Source: Gemmatimonadota bacterium
GTDB lineage: Bacteria > Gemmatimonadota > Gemmatimonadetes > Longimicrobiales > Gaopeijiaceae
Direction of reading: 5' to 3'
DNA length: 64,000 bases
Assembly (NCBI GenBank): GCA_028873595.1
Contig: JAPPOV010000037.1
Location: 95,504 to 159,503, forward strand
Below, one piece after another: positions 26,922 through 37,300 of the stretch. Position numbers and translations under genes: made by a program. The notes under the pieces are model-generated. The model had not been told where the DNA came from. It saw only the letters and a program-made list of their open reading frames with translations, and did no database searches. Positions within the stretch are counted from its first letter, which is position 1, and each line of letters begins with the position of its first letter.

Positions 26922-29252
26922 TTGAAGATCCTCATCGTCGGAGGTGGCCCGTCTGGCCTCTACTTCGGCATTCTCATGAAGCGAGCCGATTCGACGAATG
27001 AGGTGGTCGTACTGGAACGGAACCGTCCCGATGAGACCTTCGGGTTCGGTGTCGTGTTCAGCGACAAGACCATCGCCGAGGTCGAGAGCGCAGACCCGGA
27101 GACGTATCGCGCGATCACGGACCACTTCGTGCACTGGGACGATATCGACGTGCACTATGGCGGGGAGATGGTGCGGTCGTCCGGGCATGGCTTTTCCGGA
27201 CTGAGTCGGCAGACCTTGCTCACCGTGCTTCAGGATCAGGCGACCGCGCTCGGGATCGAGATCCACTTCGAGTGTGAATTCGCGGGGCTCGAGTCGGGTG
27301 GCTCGGTCTCGGCTGCCAGGGCCGACGGCACGGTGAGCACCGTATCCGTCGACCCGGCCGACTACGACTTGGTTCTCGGCTCCGATGGTGTGAACTCGAC
27401 GTTGCGAGAGACGTGGGCGGAACACTTCCAGCCGACGTTCGACTACCGCCCCAACCGGTTCGTGTGGCTCGGTACCACGAAGCCATTCCCCGCGTTCACG
27501 TTCTATTTTCGTGAGAACGAGCACGGACTCTGGCGTGTGCACGCGTACCAGTATGAGCCTGGTCGATCGACCTTCATCGTCGAATGCACGGAAGAGGCGT
27601 GGCTTGCGGCCAAGCTGGATCAGGCATCGGAGGAAGAGACGCTCGCCTACTGTGCCGATGTGTTCGCCGACGAGCTCGACGGCCATGAGCTGATCCCGAA
27701 TCGCTCGGTCTGGCGGAGCTTTCCCACGATCCGGTGCGCCAACTGGCACCATGGGAACGTCGTGCTGCTCGGGGACGCGGTACACACCGCGCACTTCTCG
27801 ATCGGATCGGGGACCCGGCTGGGCATGCTCGATGGCATTGCGCTCCATGATGCGTTGGTGTCGTCGGAATCGATTTCGGAGGCTCTGGAGAGCTACGCGC
27901 GCGATCGGCGCCCGCCCGTCGAATCGCTGCAGCGTGCGGCGCAGGCAAGTCTCGAGTGGTTTGAGGCGACTGAGCGCTACATGGACATGGATCCGACGCA
28001 GTTCGCGTTCACTCTGCTGACGCGGAGTTTGCGCATCACGCATGAGGATCTACGTGTCCGCGACCCGGCATTCCTGGAGCGCGTCGACGATTTCGTCGCC
28101 CAGGAAGCCGAGCGACAGTCCGGGTGGTCCGTGCCTCGCGCTCCTGCTCCTCCGCCCATGTTCACACCCTTCAGGCTTCGGGACATGGTCGTGCCGAACC
28201 GCGTAGTCGTCTCCCCCATGTGCCAGTACACGGCGGAGGACGGCTTGGTAGGTGACTGGCATCTTCAGCACCTGGGTAGTCGAGCGGTAGGTGGCGCCGG
28301 CCTGGTGTTCGCCGAGATGACCGATGTGTCTGCGGAGGCGCGAATCTCTCCTGGATGCGCTGGCCTCTATCGCCCTGAACACGTCGATGCGTGGCGCCGG
28401 ATCGTGGATTTCGTGCATGGTCAGACTCCCGCGAAGATTGCGATCCAGCTTGGCCATGCCGGCCGGAAGGGCTCGACGAAGAACATCTGGGATGGTGACA
28501 CTCAGCCCCTGGACGACGGCAACTGGGACCTCGTGTCCGCGTCGCCGATTCCGTATTTCCCCGAGCGGAGCCAGACGCCTCGGGAGATGACGCGTGCCGA
28601 CATGGATGCTGTGGTTGCGGATTACGTCCGCGCTACCGGATACGCCGCGGATGCGGGCTTCGACCTTCTCGAAGTGCATATGGCGCATGGGTATCTTCTT
28701 GCGTCGTTCCTCTCACCGCTGACGAACGAACGCCTCGACGAGTACGGCGGTTCACTCGAGAACCGGATGCGCTTCCCCCTCGAAGTCTTCGACGCGTGCC
28801 GTGCCAACTGGCCTGACGAGAAGCCGATGAGTGTTCGGGTGAGTGCCGTGGACTGGGCGCCCGGTGGCGTAGAGCCGGCTGACACGGTTGCGATCGCCAG
28901 GATGCTGAAGGACCACGACTGTGATGTCGTCGATGTGTCGTCAGGGCAGACCGTGCCGTTCCAGAGGCCGATCTACGGGCGACTCTACCAGACGCCCTTC
29001 GCCGACCAGGTCCGGCACGAAGTGGGGATTTCGACGATGGCCGTCGGCAACATCTCGTCATGGATGGACGTCAACACGATCGTGGCCGCGGGACGAGCCG
29101 ATCTCTGCCTCATCGCGCGAGCCCACCTCTTCGACCCGTACTGGACGCGACACGCAGCGTATATGCTGGGGTATGAACTTCCGTGGCCGAATCAGTACCA
29201 GTCGGTTCAGAGGTACACTCCGCGCTTCGAATTTCACTTCGGGGGTGAGTGA
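26922..29252 (+). CDS. 2-aminobenzoyl-CoA (anthraniloyl-CoA) monooxygenase/reductase
   Basis: A 776-residue two-domain flavoprotein. Residues 1-400 are an FAD monooxygenase: GGGPSGLYFGILMKRAD at the N-terminus, ERNRPDETFGFGVVFSD (characteristic of this enzyme) and the GD motif LLGDAVHTAHFSIGSGTR. Residues from about 413 form an FMN old-yellow-enzyme domain: FTPFRLRDMVVPNRVVVSPM, QLGHAGRKGS, HMAHGYLLASFLSPLTN and MAVGNISSW. The fusion matches the Azoarcus enzyme that hydroxylates and then reduces 2-aminobenzoyl-CoA, giving a non-aromatic amino-oxo-cyclohexene-carboxyl-CoA. The start is taken as TTG at 26922 because family members begin KILIVGGGP and a GAGGA lies just upstream; an ATG start would overlap the dehydrogenase. 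Confidence 0.93.
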   Translation: MKILIVGGGPSGLYFGILMKRADSTNEVVVLERNRPDETFGFGVVFSDKTIAEVESADPETYRAITDHFVHWDDIDVHYGGEMVRSSGHGFSGLSRQTLLTVLQDQATALGIEIHFECEFAGLESGGSVSAARADGTVSTVSVDPADYDLVLGSDGVNSTLRETWAEHFQPTFDYRPNRFVWLGTTKPFPAFTFYFRENEHGLWRVHAYQYEPGRSTFIVECTEEAWLAAKLDQASEEETLAYCADVFADELDGHELIPNRSVWRSFPTIRCANWHHGNVVLLGDAVHTAHFSIGSGTRLGMLDGIALHDALVSSESISEALESYARDRRPPVESLQRAAQASLEWFEATERYMDMDPTQFAFTLLTRSLRITHEDLRVRDPAFLERVDDFVAQEAERQSGWSVPRAPAPPPMFTPFRLRDMVVPNRVVVSPMCQYTAEDGLVGDWHLQHLGSRAVGGAGLVFAEMTDVSAEARISPGCAGLYRPEHVDAWRRIVDFVHGQTPAKIAIQLGHAGRKGSTKNIWDGDTQPLDDGNWDLVSASPIPYFPERSQTPREMTRADMDAVVADYVRATGYAADAGFDLLEVHMAHGYLLASFLSPLTNERLDEYGGSLENRMRFPLEVFDACRANWPDEKPMSVRVSAVDWAPGGVEPADTVAIARMLKDHDCDVVDVSSGQTVPFQRPIYGRLYQTPFADQVRHEVGISTMAVGNISSWMDVNTIVAAGRADLCLIARAHLFDPYWTRHAAYMLGYELPWPNQYQSVQRYTPRFEFHFGGE

Positions 29253-29358
29253 GAGACCGTGGACATCCCGACCAGGCGTGCCCTCGCACGAGTTGCCGTT
29301 CGATGAGGATGACCGATTCAATGGCCTCTGCCCGGCCGCGCACACAAAGAGGAGCACC

Positions 29359-30144
29359 ATGTCCGAGGCTGTGACATACGGGACGTACCTGAAGATCGAA
29401 GAGCTGCTGGCACTCCAACAGCCGCGAGACGACGTTGAGCACGACGAAATGCTCTTCATCGTGATCCATCAGGTGTACGAGCTCTGGTTCAAGGTGGTTC
29501 TGCACGAACTGGACTACTGCGCGCAGCTTCTTCACGAAGGTGCCGCTCGGCGCGCGCAACACACGCTCAAGCGTGTCTTGACGATCCTCAAAGTGCTCGT
29601 GTCGCAACTGGACGTATTGGAGACCATGACGCCGACCGAGTTCCTGACCTTTCGGGAGCGGTTGGACAGTGCCAGTGGCTTTCAGAGTGACCAGTTCCGG
29701 GCGCTCGAGTTCGCACTCGGTCGGAAGCAGCGTGCTTCCGTGGAGCGATTTTCCGAGGGTTCTCGTGCACGCGTATCGTTGCAGGAGCGTTGGGATGCAC
29801 CGACACTCTGGGATGCGGTGCTGAAGTACCTCTCGACTCAGGGGTACGATCTGCCTGAGACGCAGCTCGAGCGGGATGTTACGGCGCCCATAGAGCCTTC
29901 AGAGGAAGTCCAGGCGGTGTTGGTGAAGGTGTATCGTGACGACCCCGGGAATGCCGATTTGTGCGAGCGACTCGTGGACCTCGACGAGGGGATTCAGGAG
30001 TGGCGTTACCGGCACGTGAAGATGGTCGAGCGCACGATTGGATTGAAGAAGGGGACCGGTGGATCCGCAGGGTCCGGATATCTCCACACGACCCTGAACC
30101 GTCCGCTCTTCCCGGATCTGTGGGAGATCCGGGCTCAGCTGTGA
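29359..30144 (+). CDS. kynA: tryptophan 2,3-dioxygenase
   Basis: A 261-residue heme dioxygenase that opens the indole ring of tryptophan to N-formylkynurenine. Family motifs: HDEMLFIVIHQVYELWFK (H37 near the heme edge), SGFQSDQFRALEF (R114 binds the substrate carboxylate), and WRYRHVKMVERTIG with H219 as proximal heme ligand. GTGGSAGSGYLHTTL closes the active site. Length is normal for the bacterial enzyme. The start is fixed by AGAGGAG six bases before the ATG. It follows the anthraniloyl-CoA monooxygenase by 106 bases and is 13 bases from kynureninase, linking tryptophan breakdown to the anthranilate pathway. Confidence 0.95.
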   Translation: MSEAVTYGTYLKIEELLALQQPRDDVEHDEMLFIVIHQVYELWFKVVLHELDYCAQLLHEGAARRAQHTLKRVLTILKVLVSQLDVLETMTPTEFLTFRERLDSASGFQSDQFRALEFALGRKQRASVERFSEGSRARVSLQERWDAPTLWDAVLKYLSTQGYDLPETQLERDVTAPIEPSEEVQAVLVKVYRDDPGNADLCERLVDLDEGIQEWRYRHVKMVERTIGLKKGTGGSAGSGYLHTTLNRPLFPDLWEIRAQL

Positions 30145-30157
30145 TGGAGCCGGGTTC

Positions 30158-31336
30158 ATGACGAGTGCCGATTCCGAGCACCCGACACCACTCGCCGCAC
30201 ACTACACCCATTTCGATGTCGCGAACCGGCTTCTGCTGACGGGACATTCGCATCAGGCGTGGCCTGACGTCGCCTTCGAGGGGCAAAAGCAAGCCTGGCT
30301 GGATGCAGCGGCCATGGCCGATGGGAAGTGGGACGCCGTCTACGAGAAGGTGACCCGGGTCGTATCGGGATACCGGATGCTCATGGGCGGGTGCACGGGC
30401 GACATGACGCTGGAGACGAATACGCACTCCCTCGTGATCCGCTTCCTGTCCGCGCTTCCGTTGCGGGAGCGCCCACGGGTCGTCACCACGGATGGAGAAT
30501 TTCACTCGATTCGCCGGCAGCTCGATCGACTGGCCGAAGAGGGGCTGGACGTCGTGAAGGTCCCGGCCTCGCCCGTCGACTCCCTCGCTGAGCGGCTGGC
30601 CGAGGCTGTGGACGAGCGAACCGCCTGTGTGATGGTATCGTCCGTACTGTTCGGTACGGGCCTGATCGTTCCGAATCTTCCGGCTGTAGCGGATGCCTGC
30701 ACTCGCCACGGGGCGGAGTTGCTCATCGACAGCTACCACTCGCTCGGTGTCGTGCCGTTCAGCCTGAAGGGGATGGAGTCGGCGTTCGTCATCGGCGGAG
30801 GCTACAAGTACCTCCAGCTCGGAGAAGGCAATTGCGTCCTGCGCGTGCCGCCCGAGTGTGAGATGCGGCCGGTGCTCACCGGATGGTTTGCGGAGTTCGC
30901 TGAGCTGGCTGACACCCGTGTGCCGGGAGAGGTTCGGTACGGTGTCGGTCCCGCCCGATTCGCGGGGTCCACGTACGATCCGACGTCTCAATACCGAGGA
31001 GCGGCGGTCCTGGACTTCTTTGACCAGCAAGGGCTTACTCCCGAGCGGCTTCGGGAGATCAACCAGCACCAGGTCGGCCTACTGCGCAACGAATTCCTGT
31101 CGCTCGACCTCGATCCCGATGTCGCTCGACTGGAAGCAGATGTGCCGATGGAGGAGCGCGGTGGGTTCCTCGCTCTGGAGTGTGCTGATGCGGATGCGCT
31201 GTTTCGCGCCTTGCTCGAGCAAGGTGTCCGGACGGACTACCGGGGAAGCGTGCTGCGCTTCGGGCCCGCGCCGTACTTGAGCGATCAGCAGTTGCGGGAT
31301 GCGATGGGGGTCTTGGGAGAGGTCGCGCGGGACTGA
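30158..31336 (+). CDS. kynU: kynureninase
   Basis: A 392-residue fold-type I PLP enzyme that should cleave kynurenine to anthranilate and alanine. PLP-site residues: D191 and H194 in DSYHSLG, and the Schiff-base Lys K217 in GGGYKYLQLGEGN; the ring-stacking segment precedes them. The N-terminal LLLTGHSHQAWPD and the GWFAEF loop fit the kynureninase branch of class V aminotransferases more than cysteine desulfurases. The distance to tryptophan dioxygenase (13 bases) supports the function. It is the last gene of the operon. Confidence 0.88.
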   Translation: MTSADSEHPTPLAAHYTHFDVANRLLLTGHSHQAWPDVAFEGQKQAWLDAAAMADGKWDAVYEKVTRVVSGYRMLMGGCTGDMTLETNTHSLVIRFLSALPLRERPRVVTTDGEFHSIRRQLDRLAEEGLDVVKVPASPVDSLAERLAEAVDERTACVMVSSVLFGTGLIVPNLPAVADACTRHGAELLIDSYHSLGVVPFSLKGMESAFVIGGGYKYLQLGEGNCVLRVPPECEMRPVLTGWFAEFAELADTRVPGEVRYGVGPARFAGSTYDPTSQYRGAAVLDFFDQQGLTPERLREINQHQVGLLRNEFLSLDLDPDVARLEADVPMEERGGFLALECADADALFRALLEQGVRTDYRGSVLRFGPAPYLSDQQLRDAMGVLGEVARD

Positions 31337-31360
31337 CTCGACGCTTCGGCTATGCCCGGG

Positions 31361-31810
31361 TCACTCAGGCTTCGGGCCCGTGATCGACACATTGTCACCG
31401 ACGCTGATCTCCCCGTCGTTCAGCACCACTCCGTATGCGCCTCCGTTCCAGTTCGGATCGAGTGCCTCGGTGAGGCCCTGGACCTGAGCATCCATCCGCT
31501 CGCACGGCCGGGTCTCGCCATAAAGACGGATCTCGACCTCACCAAGGGTGAGAATGTGGTCACGTGTGTTTTCGAGCCGAACACCGCTCACCATGACGTT
31601 GGCCCGACGCATCGACGGCTCGACCTCGGGGAATTCTGCCGAGATGCGATCGAAGACTTCCTTCTCGATGACGGTGACCTGTCGCTTCGAGCGGCCGAAG
31701 TTGGCGTCCGTATCGATGCCTTTGCGCTCGACGAGCGTGACTGAATTCGTCGAATCCATGACCCCACGGTGGGCGCGCTTGATCCAGAGTGCCTCAACCT
31801 TGCCGCTCAT
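31361..31810 (-). CDS. MOSC-domain protein
   Basis: A 149-residue single-domain MOSC (molybdenum cofactor sulfurase C-terminal-like) protein. The conserved GIDTDANFGRSKRQVTVIE segment and the single conserved Cys in YGETRPCERMD, which in the family binds sulfur or Moco, are present. It may deliver sulfur or process sulfur compounds or Moco. The ATG overlaps the cupin stop (ATGA at 31807-31810), so an earlier in-frame Met inside the cupin gene is rejected. It converges on kynureninase. Confidence 0.82.
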   Translation of the reverse strand: MSGKVEALWIKRAHRGVMDSTNSVTLVERKGIDTDANFGRSKRQVTVIEKEVFDRISAEFPEVEPSMRRANVMVSGVRLENTRDHILTLGEVEIRLYGETRPCERMDAQVQGLTEALDPNWNGGAYGVVLNDGEISVGDNVSITGPKPE

Positions 31811-32283
31811 CCACCCGGCCTCCGTTTCGATGGAACATCCACAATGTTTTCCCATTCCGTCGCGTCCGAGCGGGCGACGACGGCGATCACCGGTTCGGTC
31901 TCACTGAGGTTGATCACCTCATGGGGCACGCCCGGTTCGATGAAGATGAAGTCTCCCGCTTCATTGTCCATCGACTTCTCGAGACTCTCGCCGTACTCGT
32001 GGCGTACTCGACCTTGAAGAATGAAGAGCATGACTTCGAAGTCGACATGGATGTGCGCGTAGGCGACCGCGCCGGGCGGCACCGTGGCGACGTTCATCGA
32101 GAGCTTCTTTGAGCCTACGTTCTTCGACGACATGCCGGTTCGGTAGCGGATCCCGTTCCACCCACGATGGATCTCGGGATTACGGACGCACAGGATGCCG
32201 CCGCCGTCTTCGGTGCGAGTTCGCAGCTCTTCGTCGGAGCTGCCCGTGGCGTGCCCTCCGGCTGGGGCGATGTGGTCGCTCAT
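31807..32283 (-). CDS. cupin-domain protein
   Basis: A 158-residue single-domain cupin. Cupin motif 1 appears as PPGAVAYAHIHVDFEVMLFILQG read in two parts (AHIHVDFEV with His, His and Glu), and motif 2 as GDFIFIEPGVPHEVIN with the last metal-binding His. It likely binds a metal and a small ligand; it is too generic to name a reaction. The gene overlaps both neighbours (ATGA with the M24 peptidase and ATGA with MOSC), so the three are translated as a block. Confidence 0.85.
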   Translation of the reverse strand: MSDHIAPAGGHATGSSDEELRTRTEDGGGILCVRNPEIHRGWNGIRYRTGMSSKNVGSKKLSMNVATVPPGAVAYAHIHVDFEVMLFILQGRVRHEYGESLEKSMDNEAGDFIFIEPGVPHEVINLSETEPVIAVVARSDATEWENIVDVPSKRRPGG

Positions 32284-33737
32284 CGATTTGCTCCCATGAC
32301 CGCTTCGATCTGCTCCGGCGTTCTCGGGAGATTCCTCGTCAGGACCTCGGCGCCGTCTTCGGTGACAAGCACGACATCCTCCACGAAGACCGCGATCTCG
32401 AGGTCGTGGTTGTAGTACCAGGGCTCGACAGTGAAGACCATGCCCGGCTCGAGGGGTTCGTGGATGAGGGCCGGGTCTCCCGCTGTCATCCCGATGTGAT
32501 GCCCGAAAAAGGACGGTGTCTGCATATAGCGCTCTTCGTCATCGGGGATGGCCTCGTAGGCGATCTCGGTCAGTTCCCGGAACGTCATTCCGGGCCGGAT
32601 CGCGTCGATGATGGCGTCGGCCGCCCTCAGGCTGACCCACATCTTCTGGCGTTGCTCGGCAGTGAATACACCGTCCACCGGGAAGGTACGCCCGACGTCG
32701 CTGATGTAGCCGTCGATCTCGCAACCCACGTCGAGAATGACGAGATCGCCCGACTCGACGGGCCGATTTCGTCGATCGTAGTGAGCCGCGAGGACCCGCC
32801 ACGGCCACAGACTGTTCGGGCCAGATTTCACGATTGGTGTGAAGGGGATCGTCTGGCTGCCGAGCGCGCGGCATGTGGACTCGAATTCACCTTGTAATGT
32901 CCGCTCGTCCACGCCCGGCCGGATCAGTGCGGCGGCAGACAGGATGCCCTGCGCCGTCGCGTCTGCGGCGATCTGCATCTTCTGGACTTCATATCGACTC
33001 TTGACCATCCGTCCCTGTGCGACCTCCTCGAACGCGTTCTGCAGTCGAGCATTCGGATGTTCGGCCTGAAGGCGGAGAATCATTGTCTGCAGCGGGTCGA
33101 GTGCGCCGAACGCTGGCAGGTCAGGCACGCTGAGTGCGCCGGGTGCGCCTCCGTTGACACGCAGAATTCGTCGGGCTCGAACCATCTGAGCGACGAACGC
33201 ATCGAAGTCGCGCATCGATCGGTACTCTTCGATGCCGGCGATGCTACGGAGCTGGTAGTCGTCCAGGAGGGGGCGACCCGGGAAGTCGTTTCGGCGACCT
33301 GGATTCGAGAAGCGGTAGTCCTCGTCCGGCAGGAAGAGGGTCGACCGATCACGATCGGCGTCGAGCACCAGCATCGAGTTCGGTACTTCGATTCCCGCGT
33401 AGTACCAGAAGTCCTCTAGTTGCCGGAAGGTATCCCCGCGCGTCAGGCCGTCGGAGGAGGGCACGATGAAGAGGCCACCGCCGCTCTCCTTGAGCAGACG
33501 GAGCATGTTACTGCGCCGGAACGAGTACTCCTGCGCACGGAAGGGAAGGCGTCGTACCCAGTCGCCGTATCGCTGCTCTGGCGTGGGATGACGCTCTACC
33601 TCTGACGACGGATCGGTCGCCTGAGCGCTGGCCTCACCCGGCATGCTCAGCATGACAAGGGCGAGGAGGACGGTAATCAGGCTCGACTCAAGGTTGAGCC
33701 GGGGTAGCGCGTGGGGCAGGAAGAAGCGCATGTGCAA
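32280..33737 (-). CDS. secreted M24 family Xaa-Pro aminopeptidase
   Basis: A 485-residue metallopeptidase of the creatinase/pita-bread fold with N-terminal signal sequence (ITVLLALVMLSMPGEASA). The two-metal site is complete: Asp in LVILDVGCEIDG, Asp in ISDVGRTFPVDG, His in FFGHHIGMTAGD, Glu in FTVEPWYY and Glu in FVEDVVLVTEDG. The substrate His in AAHYDRRN is also present. It would remove N-terminal residues before proline in the periplasm. First or third codon (both Met) may be the start. It heads the M24-cupin-MOSC operon and is divergent from the thioredoxin-like gene. Confidence 0.9.
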   Translation of the reverse strand: MHMRFFLPHALPRLNLESSLITVLLALVMLSMPGEASAQATDPSSEVERHPTPEQRYGDWVRRLPFRAQEYSFRRSNMLRLLKESGGGLFIVPSSDGLTRGDTFRQLEDFWYYAGIEVPNSMLVLDADRDRSTLFLPDEDYRFSNPGRRNDFPGRPLLDDYQLRSIAGIEEYRSMRDFDAFVAQMVRARRILRVNGGAPGALSVPDLPAFGALDPLQTMILRLQAEHPNARLQNAFEEVAQGRMVKSRYEVQKMQIAADATAQGILSAAALIRPGVDERTLQGEFESTCRALGSQTIPFTPIVKSGPNSLWPWRVLAAHYDRRNRPVESGDLVILDVGCEIDGYISDVGRTFPVDGVFTAEQRQKMWVSLRAADAIIDAIRPGMTFRELTEIAYEAIPDDEERYMQTPSFFGHHIGMTAGDPALIHEPLEPGMVFTVEPWYYNHDLEIAVFVEDVVLVTEDGAEVLTRNLPRTPEQIEAVMGANR

Positions 33738-34167
33738 CGAAACCGTGGCCGGAGGTCAGGTAGAGACGGTACGTTGCCTCTGCACCATCCTGGCCGCTAC
33801 CCCTGGAGATGCACCACTGAGCCTGAAGCTGCAGATCGAGCTCGTCTACGACCCTGGGTGCCCGAACGTGGGTCGTGCGCGTGACATCCTCACGGAGGTG
33901 TGTCGGGATACCGGAGTGCCCGCTGTATGGACGGAATGGAGCAGCGAGGATCCGGAGTGCCCCGCGTACGCGATCAACCTCGGGTCGCCCTCGATTCTGG
34001 TGAATGGCGAGGACGTTGCGCCGGGGCCGCATCCGTGGGCCGCGAGGGAGCCCGGGGCGGGACCTCGGAGCCGTGTGTACCGCGAAGGAGATTCGATCGT
34101 GCGTGCGCCACCGACGAGCCGAGTTCGGGAAGCGGTCGAGAAGGCCATGCAGCCGGGCGTAGGCTGA
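33730..34167 (+). CDS. thioredoxin-like protein of unknown function
   Basis: A protein of about 145 residues whose core, IELVYDPGCPNVGRARDIL then TGVPAVWTEWSS and GSPSILVNGEDV, has the beta-alpha-beta and cis-Pro-like pattern of small thioredoxin-fold proteins. It has a single N-terminal Cys instead of CxxC, with another in EDPECPAYA. The start is uncertain: ATG at 33730 overlaps the divergent peptidase by eight bases, and a CTG near 33823 would remove a poorly conserved N-terminal part. I do not recognise the exact family. The 150 bases after it hold no gene. Confidence 0.6.
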   Translation: MCNETVAGGQVETVRCLCTILAATPGDAPLSLKLQIELVYDPGCPNVGRARDILTEVCRDTGVPAVWTEWSSEDPECPAYAINLGSPSILVNGEDVAPGPHPWAAREPGAGPRSRVYREGDSIVRAPPTSRVREAVEKAMQPGVG

Positions 34168-34317
34168 CTCCGGGGAGCGCTTGAAGGGCAGGGTCGTGCC
34201 TGACCATCGTCAGGGAACGCTGAGTGGGCGACCCATGCCCGTGGCGGGAACCGACGGCCCGCGCGAAGTTGCGGTATCCTGCCCGAGCCATTCCCACGCG
34301 TACCTCAAGCCAGACTC

Positions 34318-37300
34318 ATGATGCGTCTCCTTCGCTTCTCGGCGGCCCCGGGTGTCGCCTTTGCGATCGCCCTGCTTCTTGCTCCTTCGCCCACCCAGGC
34401 TCAATCCCGTGGCATCGACGTCGTTCTCGATTCGGCACTCCTCGCCGGATACGAGTGGCGCAACATCGGCCCCGATCGTGGCGGCCGCTCGATTGCCGTG
34501 AGTGGCGTCCGCAGTCGTCCGGAGGAGGGATACTTCGGTGCCACGGGTGGTGGGCTCTGGAAAACCACCGACTCCGGGGAGAACTGGTTCCCGGTCACCG
34601 ACTTCCAGGTCACCTCAGCCTCAGTGGGCGCGGTCGCGGTCAGCGAGTCGAATCCCGATCTCGTGTTCATCGGGATGGGTGAGACGTGCATCCGCGGCAA
34701 CATCCTCCCTGGTGATGGCGTGTACCGCAGCCGTGACGCGGGGGAAACGTGGGAGCACATCGGATTCCACGACTCGCACGGGATCTCGAAGATCCGTATT
34801 CATCCGACGAACCCCGACATCGTCTTTGTCGCGTCCTTCGGAAAGTACTCGGCGCCGAGCGAAGAGCGCGGTGTCTTCCGCAGCACGGACGGTGGCGACA
34901 CCTGGGAGCGGATCCTCTTCCGCAACGACGAGACGGGTGCGATCGATCTCGTGATCGATCCGAACGATCCCGACGTCCTCTACGCCGCGCTCTGGGAGGC
35001 TTATCGAAAAGAGTACCAGATGTCGTCCGGCGGCCCTGGCTCCGGGATGTTCAAGAGCACCGACGGCGGCGACACGTGGGAAGAGATGACACGCAACCCG
35101 GGGATGCCGCAGGAAGGTCTGGTCGGTCGAATCGGGCTCGCGGTGTCCGGTGCCAACTCGGACCGCGTCTGGGCGCTCTTCGAGAATGACAACGGTGGTC
35201 TGTTCCGTTCGGACGACGGTGGCGCGACCTGGGACTTGATCAACGACGACCGGGCGATCCGGCAACGAGCGTTCTACTACACGCACGTCTTCGCCGACCC
35301 GCAAGACGAAGACGTGGTCTACATGCAAAACACGTCGTTCTTCCGCTCGACAGACGGCGGTGAGACGTACGAATCAATCAACAACGGGACCCACGGGGAC
35401 TTCCACGATCTCTGGATCAACCCGGATGACCCGACCCATCTGATCGTGGCCAACGACGGTGGGGGAGCAGTCAGCAACACGACAGGCGGTACGTGGACGG
35501 ACCAGGAGTTCTCGACCGCTCAGTTCTACCACGCGGTCACGACGGCTCACGAGCCGTTCCACGTGTGCGGATCGCAGCAGGACAACACGACGCTGTGCCT
35601 GCCGGGCAACTGGAACGCGAGCCGTATGGGCTTCGGCCAAGCGCCCTTCTTCGGCGGCGGCGGTGGTGGCTCGATTACGGAAGGCTCTATGGAGGTCGCG
35701 TACCGGGCAGGTGGTGGTGAGCCCGGCTACATCGCGCCGGATCCTCAGGATGTCGACATCTTCTACTCGGGTACGAACAACGGGGCCTATCTCGACAAGT
35801 TCAATAGACGATTGCAGACGAACCGCGAGGTGAATCCGTACCCGTGGTTCTATTCTGGCGAGCCGGCGATCGAGATTCGCGAGCGGTGGCAGTGGACCTT
35901 TCCCATCATTTTCTCGCCCGTCGATCCGAATCGCCTGTACACGTCTTCACAGCGCCTGTGGATGACCGAGGACGCGGGGAGGACGTGGCAGCAGCTCAGT
36001 GACGACCTCACACGCGCCGATCCGATGACGCTGCAGCGGACGGGTGGTCCGATCACGGGGGACATGAACGGACCCGAGGTCTACGCGACGATCTTCGCCG
36101 TCGGCCCCGGAAAGCTCGATGTCGATGTGATCTGGACGGGGTCGGACGACGGACTCGTGCACGTGACTCGGGATGGTGGCGAGACGTGGACCAACATCAC
36201 CCCACCGGACATGCCGGACTTCGGTCGAGTGAGCCAGATCGACGCGTCCTCGTTCGACTCAGGCCGAGCGTACATTTCTGTTCGGAAGCCATTGCTCGAC
36301 GACTTCAACCCCTACATCTGGCGGACTGACGACTACGGGGAGTCCTGGACGAAGATCGTCGAGGGAATCCCCTATGGCGGGTTCGTTCACGCCGTGCGCG
36401 AGGATCCGAACCGCGACGGTCTGCTGTACGCCGGAACCAACCGCGGCGTGTACGTCTCCTACAACGACGGCGATCGCTGGCAGCCGCTCAATCCCGGTTT
36501 GCCGGATCTTCCGATCATCGACATCATCGTTGAAGAGAACGAGCTCGTCGCGGGCTCCCACGGTCGCGGCTTCTGGGTTCTCGACAACATGGCACCCTTG
36601 CGAGAGGCGATGCCGGGGATGACCGAGGGAGCGAAACTCTTCACACCTCCCGAGGCCACGCGCTCAGCGGGTGGCGTAACGCTCTCCTGGTGGCAGCCGC
36701 AACCGACCGCGGACGCGCGGCTCGAGATTCTCGACGCACGTGGTGACGTACTTCGGACGTTCCTCCCGGAAGACCCGGATGCGCCCGAGGCCGGACCCGA
36801 GGGTCGCTACCGGAGTGCTCCCCTTCCGAACGAGGCGGGCCTGAACTATGTGCACTGGGATCTGCGAACACAGCCGTTCGAGGTCTTTCCGGGGATGATC
36901 TATTGGGGCGTTCGCACCTCCGCCCCTGCCGTGCCACCGGGTGAATACACGGTTCGCCTGACGTCGGGTGGTCAGGTGTTCAGGGTGCCGTTGACGGTGC
37001 AGCGCAATCCATGGATCAGGGATGTCTCGGACGCCGATCTCCAGGCTCAATTCGAGTTCGGTGAGATGGTACGGGACAAGGTCACCGAGGCGAACCGTGA
37101 GGTGATCATGGTCCGCAACGTGAAGGCGCAACTCGAAGACCGAATGGCACGGTCGAACGACGCGCGACTGGCGGAGGCTGGTTCGCAGCTGGACGCAGAG
37201 GCATCCGAGGTCGAGCAGTGGATCTATCAGGTCCTCAATGAAGCCGGACAGGATCCGCTCAACTTCCCGATACGTGTGAACAACCGGCTGGCGAATCTGC

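Noticed and set aside
24854..26935. A 693-codon open frame on the minus strand opposite the enoyl-CoA hydratase and acyl-CoA dehydrogenase genes
   Set aside because: Rich in Arg/His, without recognisable domains, and exactly antisense to two well-conserved genes; a by-product of high GC codon use.
26868..28043. A 391-codon minus-strand frame opposite the anthraniloyl-CoA monooxygenase
   Set aside because: Antisense to a strongly conserved FAD domain and without protein features.
31807..32283. The cupin as 3-hydroxyanthranilate dioxygenase because of the nearby kynurenine pathway
   Set aside because: It is on the opposite strand, coupled to an M24 peptidase and MOSC gene, and shows only generic cupin motifs; no kynurenine 3-monooxygenase is present to make its substrate.
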